Origin: Arthrobacter sp. zg-Y1171
GTDB taxonomy: Bacteria; Actinomycetota; Actinomycetes; Actinomycetales; Micrococcaceae
Direction of reading: 5' to 3'
DNA length: 64,000 nt
Assembly: GCF_025244845.1 (NCBI RefSeq)
Contig: NZ_CP104264.1
Coordinates: 372,001 to 436,000, forward strand
Shown: positions 27,693 through 36,047 of the stretch, in pieces
Position numbering within the stretch: the stretch's first letter is position 1
Layout of the letters: the number at the start of each line of letters is the position of its first letter
Notes under the pieces: generated by a model
The model's input: the letters and a program-made list of their open reading frames with translations, nothing else
Told to the model about the DNA's origin: nothing
Database searches by the model: none
Position numbers and translations under genes: made by a program

Positions 27693-29987
27693 ATGAGCGA
27701 GAACCAACGGCGCCGGGCCGACAACCGGCAACCACTGGACGGCGACGTCCTGGAACAGGACCCGGCACTGCCGCCGGTGGCCGTGGACCCGGAAGTCCTC
27801 GAGGCGGAGGACCGCCGCTGGACGCCCGCGAAGATCGCCGTTTGGGCCGGCATTGCCCTGCTGGGCGGTTTCAGCTGGACCATGCTCGCCGTAGTCCGCG
27901 GCGAAACCGTGAACGCCATCTGGTTCGTGTTCGCCGCCGTGTGTACCTACCTCATCGGCTACCGCTTCTATTCAAAGCTCATCGAAGCGAAGCTGCTGAA
28001 GCCCAATGACCGCCGCGCCACCCCCGCCGAATACAAGGCGGACGGCAAGGACTACGCCGCCACGGACCGCCGGGTCCTCTACGGCCACCACTTCGCCGCC
28101 ATCGCCGGCGCCGGACCGCTCGTCGGACCGGTCCTGGCCGCGCAGATGGGCTACCTGCCCGGCACCATCTGGATCATCGTGGGCGTGGTGCTGGCAGGTG
28201 CCGTCCAGGACTACCTGGTGATGTTCTTCTCCATGCGCCGCGGCGGGCGCTCCCTGGGCCAGATGGCGCGGGATGAACTCGGACTTATCGGCGGCACCGC
28301 CGCCCTGATCGCGACCCTGGTCATCATGATCATCATCGTGGCCATCCTTGCCCTGGTGGTGGTGAACGCCCTCGCCGAAAGCCCGTGGGGTGTCTTCTCC
28401 GTGAGCATGACCATCCCCATCGCCCTGTTTATGGGCGTGTACCTGCGCTACCTGCGTCCCGGCAAGGTCACCGAGGTCTCCATCATCGGCTTCGTCCTCC
28501 TGCTCGCCGCCATCATTGCCGGCGGCTGGGTTGCCGGGACCCCGCTGGGCGACGCCCTGACCCTGGAACCGACCACCATTGCGTGGGGCATCATCATCTA
28601 CGGCTTCATTGCCGCCGTCCTGCCGGTCTGGCTGCTGCTGGCCCCGCGAGACTACCTCTCCACCTTCATGAAGGTGGGAACCATCGTGATGCTGGCCGTG
28701 GCCATCATCATTGTCCGCCCGGAGATCAGCGTTCCGGCGGTCAGCGAGTTTGCCAGCCGGGACGATGGACCGGTGGTCGCCGGACCGCTCTTCCCGTTCC
28801 TCTTCGTCACCATCGCCTGCGGCGCCCTGTCCGGCTTCCATGCCCTGATTGCCTCCGGCACCACCCCCAAGATGCTGGAGAAGGAACGCCAGACCCGCTT
28901 CATCGGCTACGGCGGCATGCTGATGGAGTCCTTCGTGGCCATCATGGCGCTGGTGGCTGCCATCTCCATTGACCGGGGCATCTACTTCGCCATGAACTCG
29001 TCCGCCGGCGCCACCGGCGGAACGGTGGAAGGCGCGGTCGCCTTCGTGAACGGCCTGGGCCTGGCCGGTGTGAACCTCACTCCGGACATGCTCTCGTCGC
29101 TGGCATCCAACGTGGGCGAGGAATCCATTGTGTCGCGCACCGGCGGCGCGCCCACCCTCGCCGTCGGCCTGGCCACGATCATGCAGAGCCTGATCGGCGG
29201 CCCCGGCATGATGGCGTTCTGGTACCACTTCGCGATCATGTTCGAGGCCCTGTTCATCCTCACCGCGGTCGACGCCGGCACCCGGGTGGCGCGGTTCATG
29301 CTGCAGGACACCATCGGCAACGTGGCCCCGAAGTTCAAGGACATGTCCTGGCGTCCCGGAGCCTGGATATGTACGGCAATCATGGTCGCCGGCTGGGGGT
29401 CGATCCTGATCATGGGGGTCACGGACCCATTGGGCGGCATCAATACGCTGTTCCCGCTCTTCGGCATCGCCAACCAGCTGCTGGCCGCCATTGCGCTGGC
29501 CATCTGCATGGCGATCATTGCCAAGAAGAACGCATTCAAGTGGCTCTGGATCGTGGCACTTCCCCTGGCGTTCGCCGCAGTGGTGACCATCACGGCGTCG
29601 TTCTACAAGATCTTCTCGCCGGTGCCGAGCGTCGGTTACTGGGCCAACCACGAGGCCTTCCAGCAGGCACTGGCGGACGGGAAAACCAGCTTCGGCACGG
29701 CCAAGACCGTGGAGGCCATGGAAGCGGTGGTGCGCAACACGCTCATCCAGACCACGCTCTCGGTGGTGTTCGTGACCCTGGCGATCATTGTCATCATCAC
29801 GGCCATCATTGCCAGCATCCGGTCCTTCCGTTCGGGCGGCGCCCCGAGCGCTGAGGATCCGGCCGTTCCGTCCCGCACCTTCGCACCGGCCGGTTTCCTG
29901 GCGACGCCGGCTGAAAAGGAGATCCTGGCCCAGTGGGAGTCGCTGCCGGAGGCTGACCGGCCCGCAAAGAGGGCGGCGCACACATGA
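27693..29987 (+). CDS. cstA: Carbon starvation protein A (pyruvate/peptide transporter family)
   Basis: A 764-residue polytopic membrane protein of the usual CstA length with more than fifteen hydrophobic segments. Conserved family stretches include YGHHFAAIAGAGPLVGPVLA, DYLVMFFSMRRGGRSLG, FPFLFVTIACGALSGFHA and LFILTAVDAGTRVARFM. CstA/BtsT proteins are H+-driven importers of pyruvate or of peptides during carbon limitation. The N-terminal 50 residues are polar and precede the first helix. The stop overlaps the next gene by four bases, the usual pairing with a small YbdD/YjiX protein. Confidence 0.94.
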   Translation: MSENQRRRADNRQPLDGDVLEQDPALPPVAVDPEVLEAEDRRWTPAKIAVWAGIALLGGFSWTMLAVVRGETVNAIWFVFAAVCTYLIGYRFYSKLIEAKLLKPNDRRATPAEYKADGKDYAATDRRVLYGHHFAAIAGAGPLVGPVLAAQMGYLPGTIWIIVGVVLAGAVQDYLVMFFSMRRGGRSLGQMARDELGLIGGTAALIATLVIMIIIVAILALVVVNALAESPWGVFSVSMTIPIALFMGVYLRYLRPGKVTEVSIIGFVLLLAAIIAGGWVAGTPLGDALTLEPTTIAWGIIIYGFIAAVLPVWLLLAPRDYLSTFMKVGTIVMLAVAIIIVRPEISVPAVSEFASRDDGPVVAGPLFPFLFVTIACGALSGFHALIASGTTPKMLEKERQTRFIGYGGMLMESFVAIMALVAAISIDRGIYFAMNSSAGATGGTVEGAVAFVNGLGLAGVNLTPDMLSSLASNVGEESIVSRTGGAPTLAVGLATIMQSLIGGPGMMAFWYHFAIMFEALFILTAVDAGTRVARFMLQDTIGNVAPKFKDMSWRPGAWICTAIMVAGWGSILIMGVTDPLGGINTLFPLFGIANQLLAAIALAICMAIIAKKNAFKWLWIVALPLAFAAVVTITASFYKIFSPVPSVGYWANHEAFQQALADGKTSFGTAKTVEAMEAVVRNTLIQTTLSVVFVTLAIIVIITAIIASIRSFRSGGAPSAEDPAVPSRTFAPAGFLATPAEKEILAQWESLPEADRPAKRAAHT

Positions 29988-30184
29988 GTGCCGCCGTCGC
30001 CGTCCGCCAAGGGGTCACCGGGTTCGTCCGGTTCTTCCGTGACGTGATGGGGGAGGACGCCTACCGCAAGTACACGGACTTCCATGCCTCGTCCGGCTGC
30101 ACCTCGCCGCTGATGAGCGAACGCGAGTTCTGGCGGGACAAGATGGACCGGCAGGATGCCAATCCGGAGGGCCGCTGCTGCTAG
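29984..30184 (+). CDS. YbdD/YjiX family small protein, CstA partner
   Basis: A 66-residue protein starting at an ATG that overlaps the cstA stop (ATGA). FFRDVMGEDAYRKYTDFHASSGC and PLMSEREFWRDKMDR are the hallmark of the DUF466/YbdD family, which is almost always encoded right after cstA or btsT and is needed for full transport in enterobacteria. The protein ends GRCC. It probably acts with CstA at the membrane; the mechanism is unknown. Confidence 0.92.
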   Translation: MSAAVAVRQGVTGFVRFFRDVMGEDAYRKYTDFHASSGCTSPLMSEREFWRDKMDRQDANPEGRCC

Positions 30185-30209
30185 CAAGGCGGGCGATCCG
30201 GCAATAAGG

Positions 30210-30258
30210 ACGACGGCGGCACCGCAGCTGATTGCCTCAGCTGCGGTGCCGCCGTCGT
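30210..30258 (+). terminator. Strong hairpin terminator of the cstA operon
   Basis: A perfect 21-base stem (arms 30210-30230 and 30238-30258, beginning ACGACGGCGGCACCGCAGC) with a seven-base loop and TTGTTT after it. It shares the ACGACGGCGG stem base with three other terminators. Confidence 0.85.
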
Positions 30259-30396
30259 TGTTTCGCTTTGTTGCTTCCCCCTTGGGACGCCTGGGCCCGG
30301 CCTGTCGAACCGGAGAAAACGCCAAAACGGGAGGACGATACCGGAAAACCGCCCGCCCGCGGGGCAACCGCCGCCAACCGTGAGAGCATTAATGCC

Positions 30397-31068
30397 ATGA
30401 CTGAACAGAACGGATCCTCCGAGCGCCGCGAGGCGGCTCCGGGGACTGGGCAGAAGTCAGAACAGACACCGGCGGACGATGGCACGGCCCGCGCCGTTGC
30501 GCCCGCCGGTGACGCCGGAGCGGTGAACCACGCCGGGGACAGCCGGGAAGCGCCCGGGCACGGTAAAGGCAAGGCCGGACCGGCGAAGCTCAACGAACTG
30601 GTGGATGAGCCGGCAAAGGTCATGCGGATCGGCACCATGATCAAGCAGCTGCTGGAGGAAGTCCGCAACGCACCGCTGGACGATGCGGCACGCAACCGGC
30701 TGGCGGAGATCCACTCCCGGTCCCTGAAGGAACTCGAGGACGGGCTGGCCCCGGAACTCGTGAACGAGCTGCACCGGATCAACCTGCCGTTCACGGACGA
30801 TTCCACCCCTACCGACGCCGAGCTGAGGATTGCGCAGGCCCAGATGGTGGGATGGCTGGAAGGGTTGTTCCGCGGCATCCAGACGGCCATTGCCGCGCAG
30901 CAGACCGCCAGCCACGCGGCCGGGCGCCTGCAGCTGCGCCAGCTGCCGCCCGGAACCATACTGGCGCCGGGTGTTGTTATCGGAGACGATGGGGAACCTC
31001 ACCGCGCTTCCCAGGGGACGGGCAGTCCGCGGCAGGAACCACAATCGGGCCCCGGCCAGTACTTGTAG
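30397..31068 (+). CDS. bpa: Bacterial proteasome activator (Bpa/PafE)
   Basis: A 223-residue protein from ATG 30397; longer frames upstream lie in the cstA terminator. The N-terminal 65 residues are disordered (Ala/Gly/Pro/acidic). The core at about 70-190 is a four-helix bundle containing VDEPAKVMRIGTMIKQLLEE and FTDDSTPTDAELRIAQAQMVGWLEGLF, the DUF2587 signature. The C-terminus is GQYL, the motif by which Bpa docks into 20S proteasome pockets and opens the gate without ATP. It should feed unfolded proteins such as HspR to the proteasome. The core proteasome genes are not in this window. Confidence 0.93.
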   Translation: MTEQNGSSERREAAPGTGQKSEQTPADDGTARAVAPAGDAGAVNHAGDSREAPGHGKGKAGPAKLNELVDEPAKVMRIGTMIKQLLEEVRNAPLDDAARNRLAEIHSRSLKELEDGLAPELVNELHRINLPFTDDSTPTDAELRIAQAQMVGWLEGLFRGIQTAIAAQQTASHAAGRLQLRQLPPGTILAPGVVIGDDGEPHRASQGTGSPRQEPQSGPGQYL

Positions 31069-31075
31069 GACGTTG

Positions 31076-31552
31076 ATGGTACTTTTTGCAGCCGCCCGGC
31101 AGGGGCGGAAAGACGACGCGGAGCTCGGCAAGGGTGTCTGGCGCCGTGCGCACGACCGCTTTACGCGGGGCCTGGACCGCTATTACCAGATGCTCGAGGG
31201 CGTGCAGGATGACGCCATCTACAACGAGCTGGTGACCGTGGCCAATGAGCTCGCCGGGCTGCTTCCGCGCGTCCGGGAGGTGTGCGCCTCTGCCCAGCTG
31301 CAGCTGCCCAGTACCGGACAGAACATACCCGGAGCGTTGACCGCAGTGCACCGGGCACTGTCCCGCAGCGGCAATTCCCTCGCTGCCGCCGCCGAAGCCG
31401 CCGCCATGTCGCGGCTCGAAGGGGAGCGCTGGGGGATCGCGTCCGCCGGCCTGGACAATGTGCGGCGGCGGGCGGAACTCGTCCAGGAGGACGTGGTTGA
31501 AGCCGAACGCGCGCTGCTCAGCGCGCAGGAAACCGGGATTTCGCGGAAGTAG
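31076..31552 (+). CDS. Hypothetical helical protein next to bpa
   Basis: A 158-residue protein from ATG 31076, seven bases after the bpa stop and with AGGAC as a weak ribosome site. It is mostly alpha-helical and charged: WRRAHDRFTRGLDRYYQMLEG, then VTVANELAGLLPRVREV and AAMSRLEGERWGIASAGLDNVRRRAE. No membrane segment or signal is seen. The tight spacing suggests co-transcription with the proteasome activator, so a role in protein turnover is possible, but I do not recognise the family. Confidence 0.75.
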   Translation: MVLFAAARQGRKDDAELGKGVWRRAHDRFTRGLDRYYQMLEGVQDDAIYNELVTVANELAGLLPRVREVCASAQLQLPSTGQNIPGALTAVHRALSRSGNSLAAAAEAAAMSRLEGERWGIASAGLDNVRRRAELVQEDVVEAERALLSAQETGISRK

Positions 31553-31680
31553 GAAGCGGTTTCCTGAAAATACCGGTAATACCGCAAAAGAAACCTGGAA
31601 ATCCGGGAATACGTTACGTGGGGTTTTCGCGGTGAGCTTATCCGCTTTGTCCTGCCCGGCATCAGGGCAAGGATGAGGAG

Positions 31681-32517
31681 ATGACTACATCACCGGTACT
31701 GACTTTCAATGACGGCAACACCATCCCCCAGCTCGGCTACGGCGTGTGGCAGGTTGAGGACGAAGTTGCCGAAAAGGTAGTGGGACAGGCATTCGAGGTT
31801 GGCTACCGCCACATCGACACGGCCAAGATCTACGGCAACGAAGCCGGCGTCGGCCGCGCCATCGCCGCCACCTCCGTCCCCCGCGAGGACATGTTCATCA
31901 CCACGAAGGTGTGGAACGCGGACCAGGGCTACGAAGAAACCCTTAAGGCCTTCGACGCCTCCATGGAGCGCCTCGGCCTGGAAACCCTCGATCTGTACCT
32001 GATCCACTGGCTGCAGCCGAAGCAGAACAAGTACGTGGACACCTGGAAGGCGCTGGTCGAGCTGCAGAAGCAGGGCCGCGTGAAGTCCATCGGCGTCTGC
32101 AACTTCACCAAGGAAGCCCTGCAGGAAATCATCGACGCCACCGGCGTTGTCCCGGTCCTGAACCAGGTGGAAACCCACCCGTACCTGAACCAGGCGGACC
32201 TGCGTGCCTTCGAGGCCGAGCACAACATCCTGCACGAGTCCTGGTCCCCGCTGGGCTCCGGCAAGGGCCTGCTCGAGGATCCCAAGCTCGTTGAGATCGC
32301 TGCGAAGTACGACGGCGCCACCCCGGCCCAGGTCGTCATTGCCTGGCACTTGGCCCTGGGCAGCATTGTGATCCCCAAGTCCGTCACGGAATCCCGTATC
32401 CGGGAAAACTGGGAAGCCCTGAACCTCACGCTGAGTGACGAAGACATCGAGGCGATCAACGCGCTCGACAACGGCACCCGCTACGGCGCGGATCCGGCCA
32501 CGGCCGACTTCGCATAA
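31681..32517 (+). CDS. Aldo/keto reductase, 2,5-diketo-D-gluconate reductase type
   Basis: A 278-residue member of the AKR5 group. The tetrad is Asp46 and Tyr51 in YRHIDTAKIYGNEAGVG, Lys76 in FITTKVWNADQG and His109 in DLYLIHWLQPKQNKY. IGVCNFTKEALQEI and SIVIPKSVTESRIRENWEA are further signatures. It reduces aldehydes or keto-sugars with NADPH; members are often annotated as Dkg. GAGGAG directly precedes ATG 31681 at short spacing. It ends at a bidirectional terminator shared with fliW. Confidence 0.9.
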   Translation: MTTSPVLTFNDGNTIPQLGYGVWQVEDEVAEKVVGQAFEVGYRHIDTAKIYGNEAGVGRAIAATSVPREDMFITTKVWNADQGYEETLKAFDASMERLGLETLDLYLIHWLQPKQNKYVDTWKALVELQKQGRVKSIGVCNFTKEALQEIIDATGVVPVLNQVETHPYLNQADLRAFEAEHNILHESWSPLGSGKGLLEDPKLVEIAAKYDGATPAQVVIAWHLALGSIVIPKSVTESRIRENWEALNLTLSDEDIEAINALDNGTRYGADPATADFA

Positions 32518-32535
32518 GCCTTCCGGCTTAAGTAC

Positions 32536-32569
32536 AAAAGGCGCACGTTCCGCGGAACGTGCGCCTTTT
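32536..32569. terminator. Bidirectional rho-independent terminator
   Basis: AAAAGGCGCACGTTCC and GGAACGTGCGCCTTTT form a perfect 16-base stem with a two-base loop and A/T runs on both sides. It ends the aldo/keto reductase (+) and the flgN-flgK-flgL-fliW operon (-). Confidence 0.92.
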
Positions 32570-32581
32570 TGCGTTGGAAAC

Positions 32582-32974
32582 CTATGCGGCCACCGGCTCC
32601 AGGGGAGCACGGACCGGCCAGTCCTGGCCCTCAAGGATCACCTGGGCGCAGCTGCCCGTGGACAGATTGACCACGATCGGCGCCAGCAGGTTCACGGTGG
32701 TCCCGCCGACCGTCGGATTGGCCACCACCAGCACGGCGGCGTCCTCGGGAGTCTCCAGTTCCAGCTGATAACGCTGTTCGTCGGTGATTTCCGGGTGGTA
32801 GTCCGGAAGATAGACGGAGGCGTCCAGCACGTAGAGGCGCCTGCTGCCGCCGTCGGCGCTTCCGGCCGCGGTCATGGCGAACAGGCCGGCGGCGCCGTCG
32901 ATCTCTTCGAGGTCGAAGTGCACCTCCGGAGCCAGCCCCGGAGGAGGAGTCAGGAACGTCAGGCCGGTGCTCAT
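32582..32974 (-). CDS. fliW: Flagellar assembly factor FliW
   Basis: A 130-residue cytoplasmic protein. LTFLTPPPGLAPEVHFDLEEID, then YLPDYHPEITDEQRYQLEL, AVLVVANP and VNLLAPIVVNLSTGSCAQVIL are FliW family signatures. FliW binds either flagellin or CsrA; when flagellin is exported it captures CsrA and frees flagellin mRNA for translation. Its start overlaps the flgL stop (ATGA). It is the last gene of the operon. Finding csrA at the far end of the same island and CsrA-like sites in the fliC leader supports the full circuit here. Confidence 0.94.
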   Translation of the reverse strand: MSTGLTFLTPPPGLAPEVHFDLEEIDGAAGLFAMTAAGSADGGSRRLYVLDASVYLPDYHPEITDEQRYQLELETPEDAAVLVVANPTVGGTTVNLLAPIVVNLSTGSCAQVILEGQDWPVRAPLEPVAA

Positions 32975-33858
32975 CGCAGGAAGTCCATGAGCGTCGGCTG
33001 AAGTGCCTTGGCCGTCACAGCGAGGGCCGACTGATAGGCGACTTCCTGCAGCTTCATGTCCAGAATGACCTTCGCCGTGTCCAGATCTTCGATCCCCGAG
33101 CGGCGGGTTTCCAGACTGATGGACTTCTCGGCCAGGTTGTCCTTGGCATTGAGTGTGGCTGCATGCCGGACGCCGAGCGCGGAATGTTCCATGAGGACGG
33201 TGTCGGCCGCCGCGTCAACCTTTGTGAGGTAGCCGCTGACGTCGTTGTTCGCTTCCAGGTCCGCCACGAGGTTGTCCATCATCCGAAAGACCGAGTTGTC
33301 TCCCTTGCCGAAAACGGCCTCACCGTCGGTGTCCACGCGCATCTGCGTACTGCTGTCCAGCCGGCGGGTGGTGGGGGTTCCGCTGCCGCTGTAGGTGTAG
33401 GCGCCGTCCGTTTCGGTGAACGCCTTGCCGGTGTCCGAGGTGCCCGCGAAGACCGTGCGGCCAAGGTGGGTGGTGTTGGCCTCGCGCAGCAGATCCGTCT
33501 TCAGGCCGGAGAGTTCCGTGGCGATGGCCTTGCGGTCGGTCGGCGAAAGCGTGCCGTTGGCAGCGTTCAGCGTGAGGTCCTTGACCCGGCGCAGGATGTC
33601 AGTGGTATTGGTCAGCGCATTGTCGGTGACGGTAAGCCAGCCCTCTGCGTCGCTCACGTTGGACGTGTACTGCACGTTGGCCCGGATTTCCGACCGTACC
33701 TTCAGTGCATTGGCGGTCCCCGTGGGATCGTCGGACGGGCGGGCAATGGCAGCGGAGGAGGCGACCTGCTCCTGCAGTTTGGCCATCCGGGACATGCTGG
33801 CCTGCAGGTTCTGCTGGGCCGTGCGGGCCATGGTCTGGTTCGTGGTGCGGCTGATCAC
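32971..33858 (-). CDS. flgL: Hook-filament junction protein FlgL
   Basis: A 295-residue flagellin-like protein. The N-terminal TNQTMARTAQQNLQASMSRMAKLQEQ and the C-terminal AKVILDMKLQEVAYQSALAV form the paired D0/D1 helices that assemble the hook-filament junction. The middle domain (about 110-210) is short. The start is GTG 33858 with a GGAAGG ribosome site, three bases after the flgK stop. It is secreted by the flagellar export gate and lies between flgK and fliW in the class III operon. Confidence 0.93.
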   Translation of the reverse strand: MISRTTNQTMARTAQQNLQASMSRMAKLQEQVASSAAIARPSDDPTGTANALKVRSEIRANVQYTSNVSDAEGWLTVTDNALTNTTDILRRVKDLTLNAANGTLSPTDRKAIATELSGLKTDLLREANTTHLGRTVFAGTSDTGKAFTETDGAYTYSGSGTPTTRRLDSSTQMRVDTDGEAVFGKGDNSVFRMMDNLVADLEANNDVSGYLTKVDAAADTVLMEHSALGVRHAATLNAKDNLAEKSISLETRRSGIEDLDTAKVILDMKLQEVAYQSALAVTAKALQPTLMDFLR

Positions 33859-33861
33859 GGG

Positions 33862-35262
33862 TTACCTTCCAACAATTCCGGTGCGGTTAATGAGGGTGTC
33901 AAGCATTTCGTCAATGGCGCTCATGACGCGGGAGGCACCCTGGTAGGCGTGCTGGTACATCAGCAGGTTCACGTTTTCTTCGTCCAGGTCCACCGAGGCG
34001 TTGGAAAGCTGAAGATCCAGTGCGGAGGAGGACGCGACGTCGGCCAGCGTTGCCTGCTGCAGTTCGGCTCGGCTCTGCGACGCGGTGGCCGTGACGAAGG
34101 CGCTCCAGACCTTGTCCGCGGACCCGGCCTTGGAACCCAGCTGGGCAATCTGGTCGGCGATGCCGCCGTCGAGTGTTCCCGAGCCCGGCCGGCCGGAAGC
34201 AATGCCGGAGGCATCGGTCGGCACAGTGGCCAGGGTGGTTGCGGCCGGGGTGCCCACGCTGAAGAAATCTCCGCCGGCGATACCCGCTGTGGTTGCGCCT
34301 TGACGGTGCAGCTCGTTGACGCTGGAAGCCAGCGAGGCGGCAACCTCGTTGTAGGAAGCTGCGGCCTGCGCGAAGACGCCGCCGTTGCCGGCCGAGGCGA
34401 GGATCGACGTGGCGCCGGCAATTTCGCCCTTGCCAATGCCTGCCGAGCCGGGCCGGTCGGTCCAGCCCACCACGGGTTCCTGCGCATCGTCCATGGTTTT
34501 TCCGCCGGTGACCTGGAGCGAACGGGCATTCGTGCCGGACACCAGTGCATTGCCGTCGATGAGGACATCCACCATGCCGTCGGAGGATTCCCGCACCGTG
34601 GCGCCGCTAAGCGCCGCGATGGTGGTGGCCAGGGCGTTGCGCTGGTCAACGAGTTCGTTCGCCGACGCGCCGGAGGCAAGCGTGGAGCGGATGGCCCCGT
34701 TAAGGCTGGCCAGCTGCTTTGCGCTGGAATTCAGCTCAGTGACCATGTCATTGAGCCCGCTGCGGGTGCTGTTCCACTGGTCCCGGACCGCGTTGTAGCC
34801 GTTGGCGATCTGGCCTGCGGCGGTACTGGCCGCGCTGAGCAGTACGGCGGCGGCCGTGTTGTCCGAGGGATTGTGGGAAATGCCGTCCCAAGCGGCGGAG
34901 AAGTTCTGCAGCGCCGTGGAGAGCCCGTTCTTGCCCGGCTCGTTGAAGCCGTCTTCCAGCTCGATCAGCGCGTTGGCGCGGACGGCGGAATAGCCTGCGA
35001 CGGCGGCGGTGCTGCGTACCCGGGTGTCCAGCTGCTGGCTGCCCAGCCGGGCAATGGAATCCACCGATACGCCCTGGCCTACCCCGGTAGGGGCGGCGAA
35101 CCTGCCGGCCGGGGCGAGGGAGGGCGCTGCGGAAGTATTCAGGCGCTGCCGCGTGTAGCCGGCCACGTTGGCGTTGGCCACGTTCTGGCCGACGACGTCA
35201 AGGCCCTTGCGGGCGGCGGTGAGGCCGGTGTACGCCGTGTTCAGGCCGCTGAAGGTGCTCAT
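33862..35262 (-). CDS. flgK: Hook-associated protein FlgK
   Basis: A 466-residue protein. The N-terminal FSGLNTAYTGLTAARKGLDVVGQNVANANVAGYTRQR is the rod/hook family motif. The C-terminal SVDLDEENVNLLMYQHAYQGASRVMSAIDEMLDTLI is the matching helix. The middle carries the usual FlgK domains without the large variable insert of enteric bacteria. It forms the first hook-filament junction ring and is exported. It is in the flgN-flgK-flgL-fliW operon, reading away from fliA. Confidence 0.94.
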   Translation of the reverse strand: MSTFSGLNTAYTGLTAARKGLDVVGQNVANANVAGYTRQRLNTSAAPSLAPAGRFAAPTGVGQGVSVDSIARLGSQQLDTRVRSTAAVAGYSAVRANALIELEDGFNEPGKNGLSTALQNFSAAWDGISHNPSDNTAAAVLLSAASTAAGQIANGYNAVRDQWNSTRSGLNDMVTELNSSAKQLASLNGAIRSTLASGASANELVDQRNALATTIAALSGATVRESSDGMVDVLIDGNALVSGTNARSLQVTGGKTMDDAQEPVVGWTDRPGSAGIGKGEIAGATSILASAGNGGVFAQAAASYNEVAASLASSVNELHRQGATTAGIAGGDFFSVGTPAATTLATVPTDASGIASGRPGSGTLDGGIADQIAQLGSKAGSADKVWSAFVTATASQSRAELQQATLADVASSSALDLQLSNASVDLDEENVNLLMYQHAYQGASRVMSAIDEMLDTLINRTGIVGR

Positions 35263-35281
35263 TCTCTAGGAGTCCTTAACG

Positions 35282-35767
35282 TCAAATGCTCTGGTCAACC
35301 AGCCGGGCGGCTGAGGTGGGGGCGGCCGAGGTGCCGGACGCCGTGTAGGTATTCGCTTCCGGGCTTAGCCCCGCCAGCGTTTCCTGGGCCGAGCGTGCCG
35401 CAGTGCGCAGGAACTGTTCGTTGATGTCGCGCAGTTCGCGGATCTTCACGGTCAGCTCGGTCATGGCCTGCAGGTGTGCGTTGAAGATTTCCGTCCACGG
35501 ACCGGGAGGAGCTGCGGCTACCAGCTCACGCAGCGTGGCGTTTTCGGAGGTGCCCCATTCGACGGCGAGTCCGGCAACGGCAACAGCCCGGCCGAGATCG
35601 GCTCCGCGGAGGCGCTCGAGGACCTGTTCAACCTCGCGCGTGGCGTGCGTCAGCCATTTTGTTTTTCCGGAGGTGAGCAGCAGTTGTTCTTCTTCGAGCT
35701 TGAACACAAGAAGTTCCAACAACTCGCGCTCTTCCCAAAGAAGGGCCGAGAGTTTCTGGGTACCCAT
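35282..35767 (-). CDS. flgN: FlgN-type export chaperone for FlgK/FlgL
   Basis: A 161-residue helical protein from ATG 35767, eight bases after AGGAGGTGAG; a longer frame to 35794 would include that ribosome site. LLWEERELLELLVFKLEEEQLLL at the N-terminus is the FlgN family signature, followed by long amphipathic helices (about 40-130) and a flexible C-terminal tail. FlgN binds the C-terminal helices of FlgK and FlgL in the cytoplasm and brings them to the export gate, which fits its position at the head of their operon behind a sigma-28 promoter. Confidence 0.87.
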   Translation of the reverse strand: MGTQKLSALLWEERELLELLVFKLEEEQLLLTSGKTKWLTHATREVEQVLERLRGADLGRAVAVAGLAVEWGTSENATLRELVAAAPPGPWTEIFNAHLQAMTELTVKIRELRDINEQFLRTAARSAQETLAGLSPEANTYTASGTSAAPTSAARLVDQSI

Positions 35768-35775
35768 GCGTTGCT

Positions 35776-35788
35776 CACCTCCTAGGTG
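35776..35788 (-). promoter_or_regulatory. Hairpin over the flgN ribosome site, possible CsrA target
   Basis: On the mRNA, CACC-TAGGA-GGTG can fold with AGGA in the loop, burying the flgN Shine-Dalgarno sequence. The loop lacks the ideal ACGGA core, so CsrA binding is only possible. Confidence 0.3.
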
Positions 35789-35896
35789 GTGCACTGAATG
35801 TCTCTAAAGCGGAATAAGACGTCTGATTTCAGGCCCCAACCTGCGGCAAAAGTCTTTGGTTTGGCGTCCGCATTCCAATACGTCCGCCACAAATCA

Positions 35897-35923
35897 CTAT
35901 CGGCCGGTTCATCTTCAATGTTA
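35897..35923 (-). promoter_or_regulatory. Sigma-28 promoter of flgN-flgK-flgL-fliW
   Basis: On the minus strand the sequence reads TAAC, 15 bases, then GCCGATAG. It matches the FliA/sigma-D consensus (TAAA-N15-GCCGATAA) and is identical in both boxes and spacing to the fliC promoter. Confidence 0.85.
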
Positions 35924-36047
35924 GTGGTATGTTTCAGCTAAAGCGCTTAAGCGTGGATTCACCAGCGGTCTCAGCCACTGACCACGAAGCAGGCGTAACT
36001 GGTCGCAGTATGGGGACAGTTGGGAAACAAGGGCTTGGGGGTCCACA

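Noticed and set aside
27972..29981. A 669-residue frame opposite cstA
   Set aside because: Rich in His, Asp and Gly in a pattern typical of the reverse of a hydrophobic membrane protein gene; not a real product.
33163..35424. A 753-residue plus-strand frame opposite flgL and flgK
   Set aside because: No ribosome site, no recognisable motif, and it lies over two certain flagellar genes.
36010..36040. TAAC-N15 upstream of fliA as a self-activating promoter
   Set aside because: The following eight bases are GACAGTTG and do not fit.
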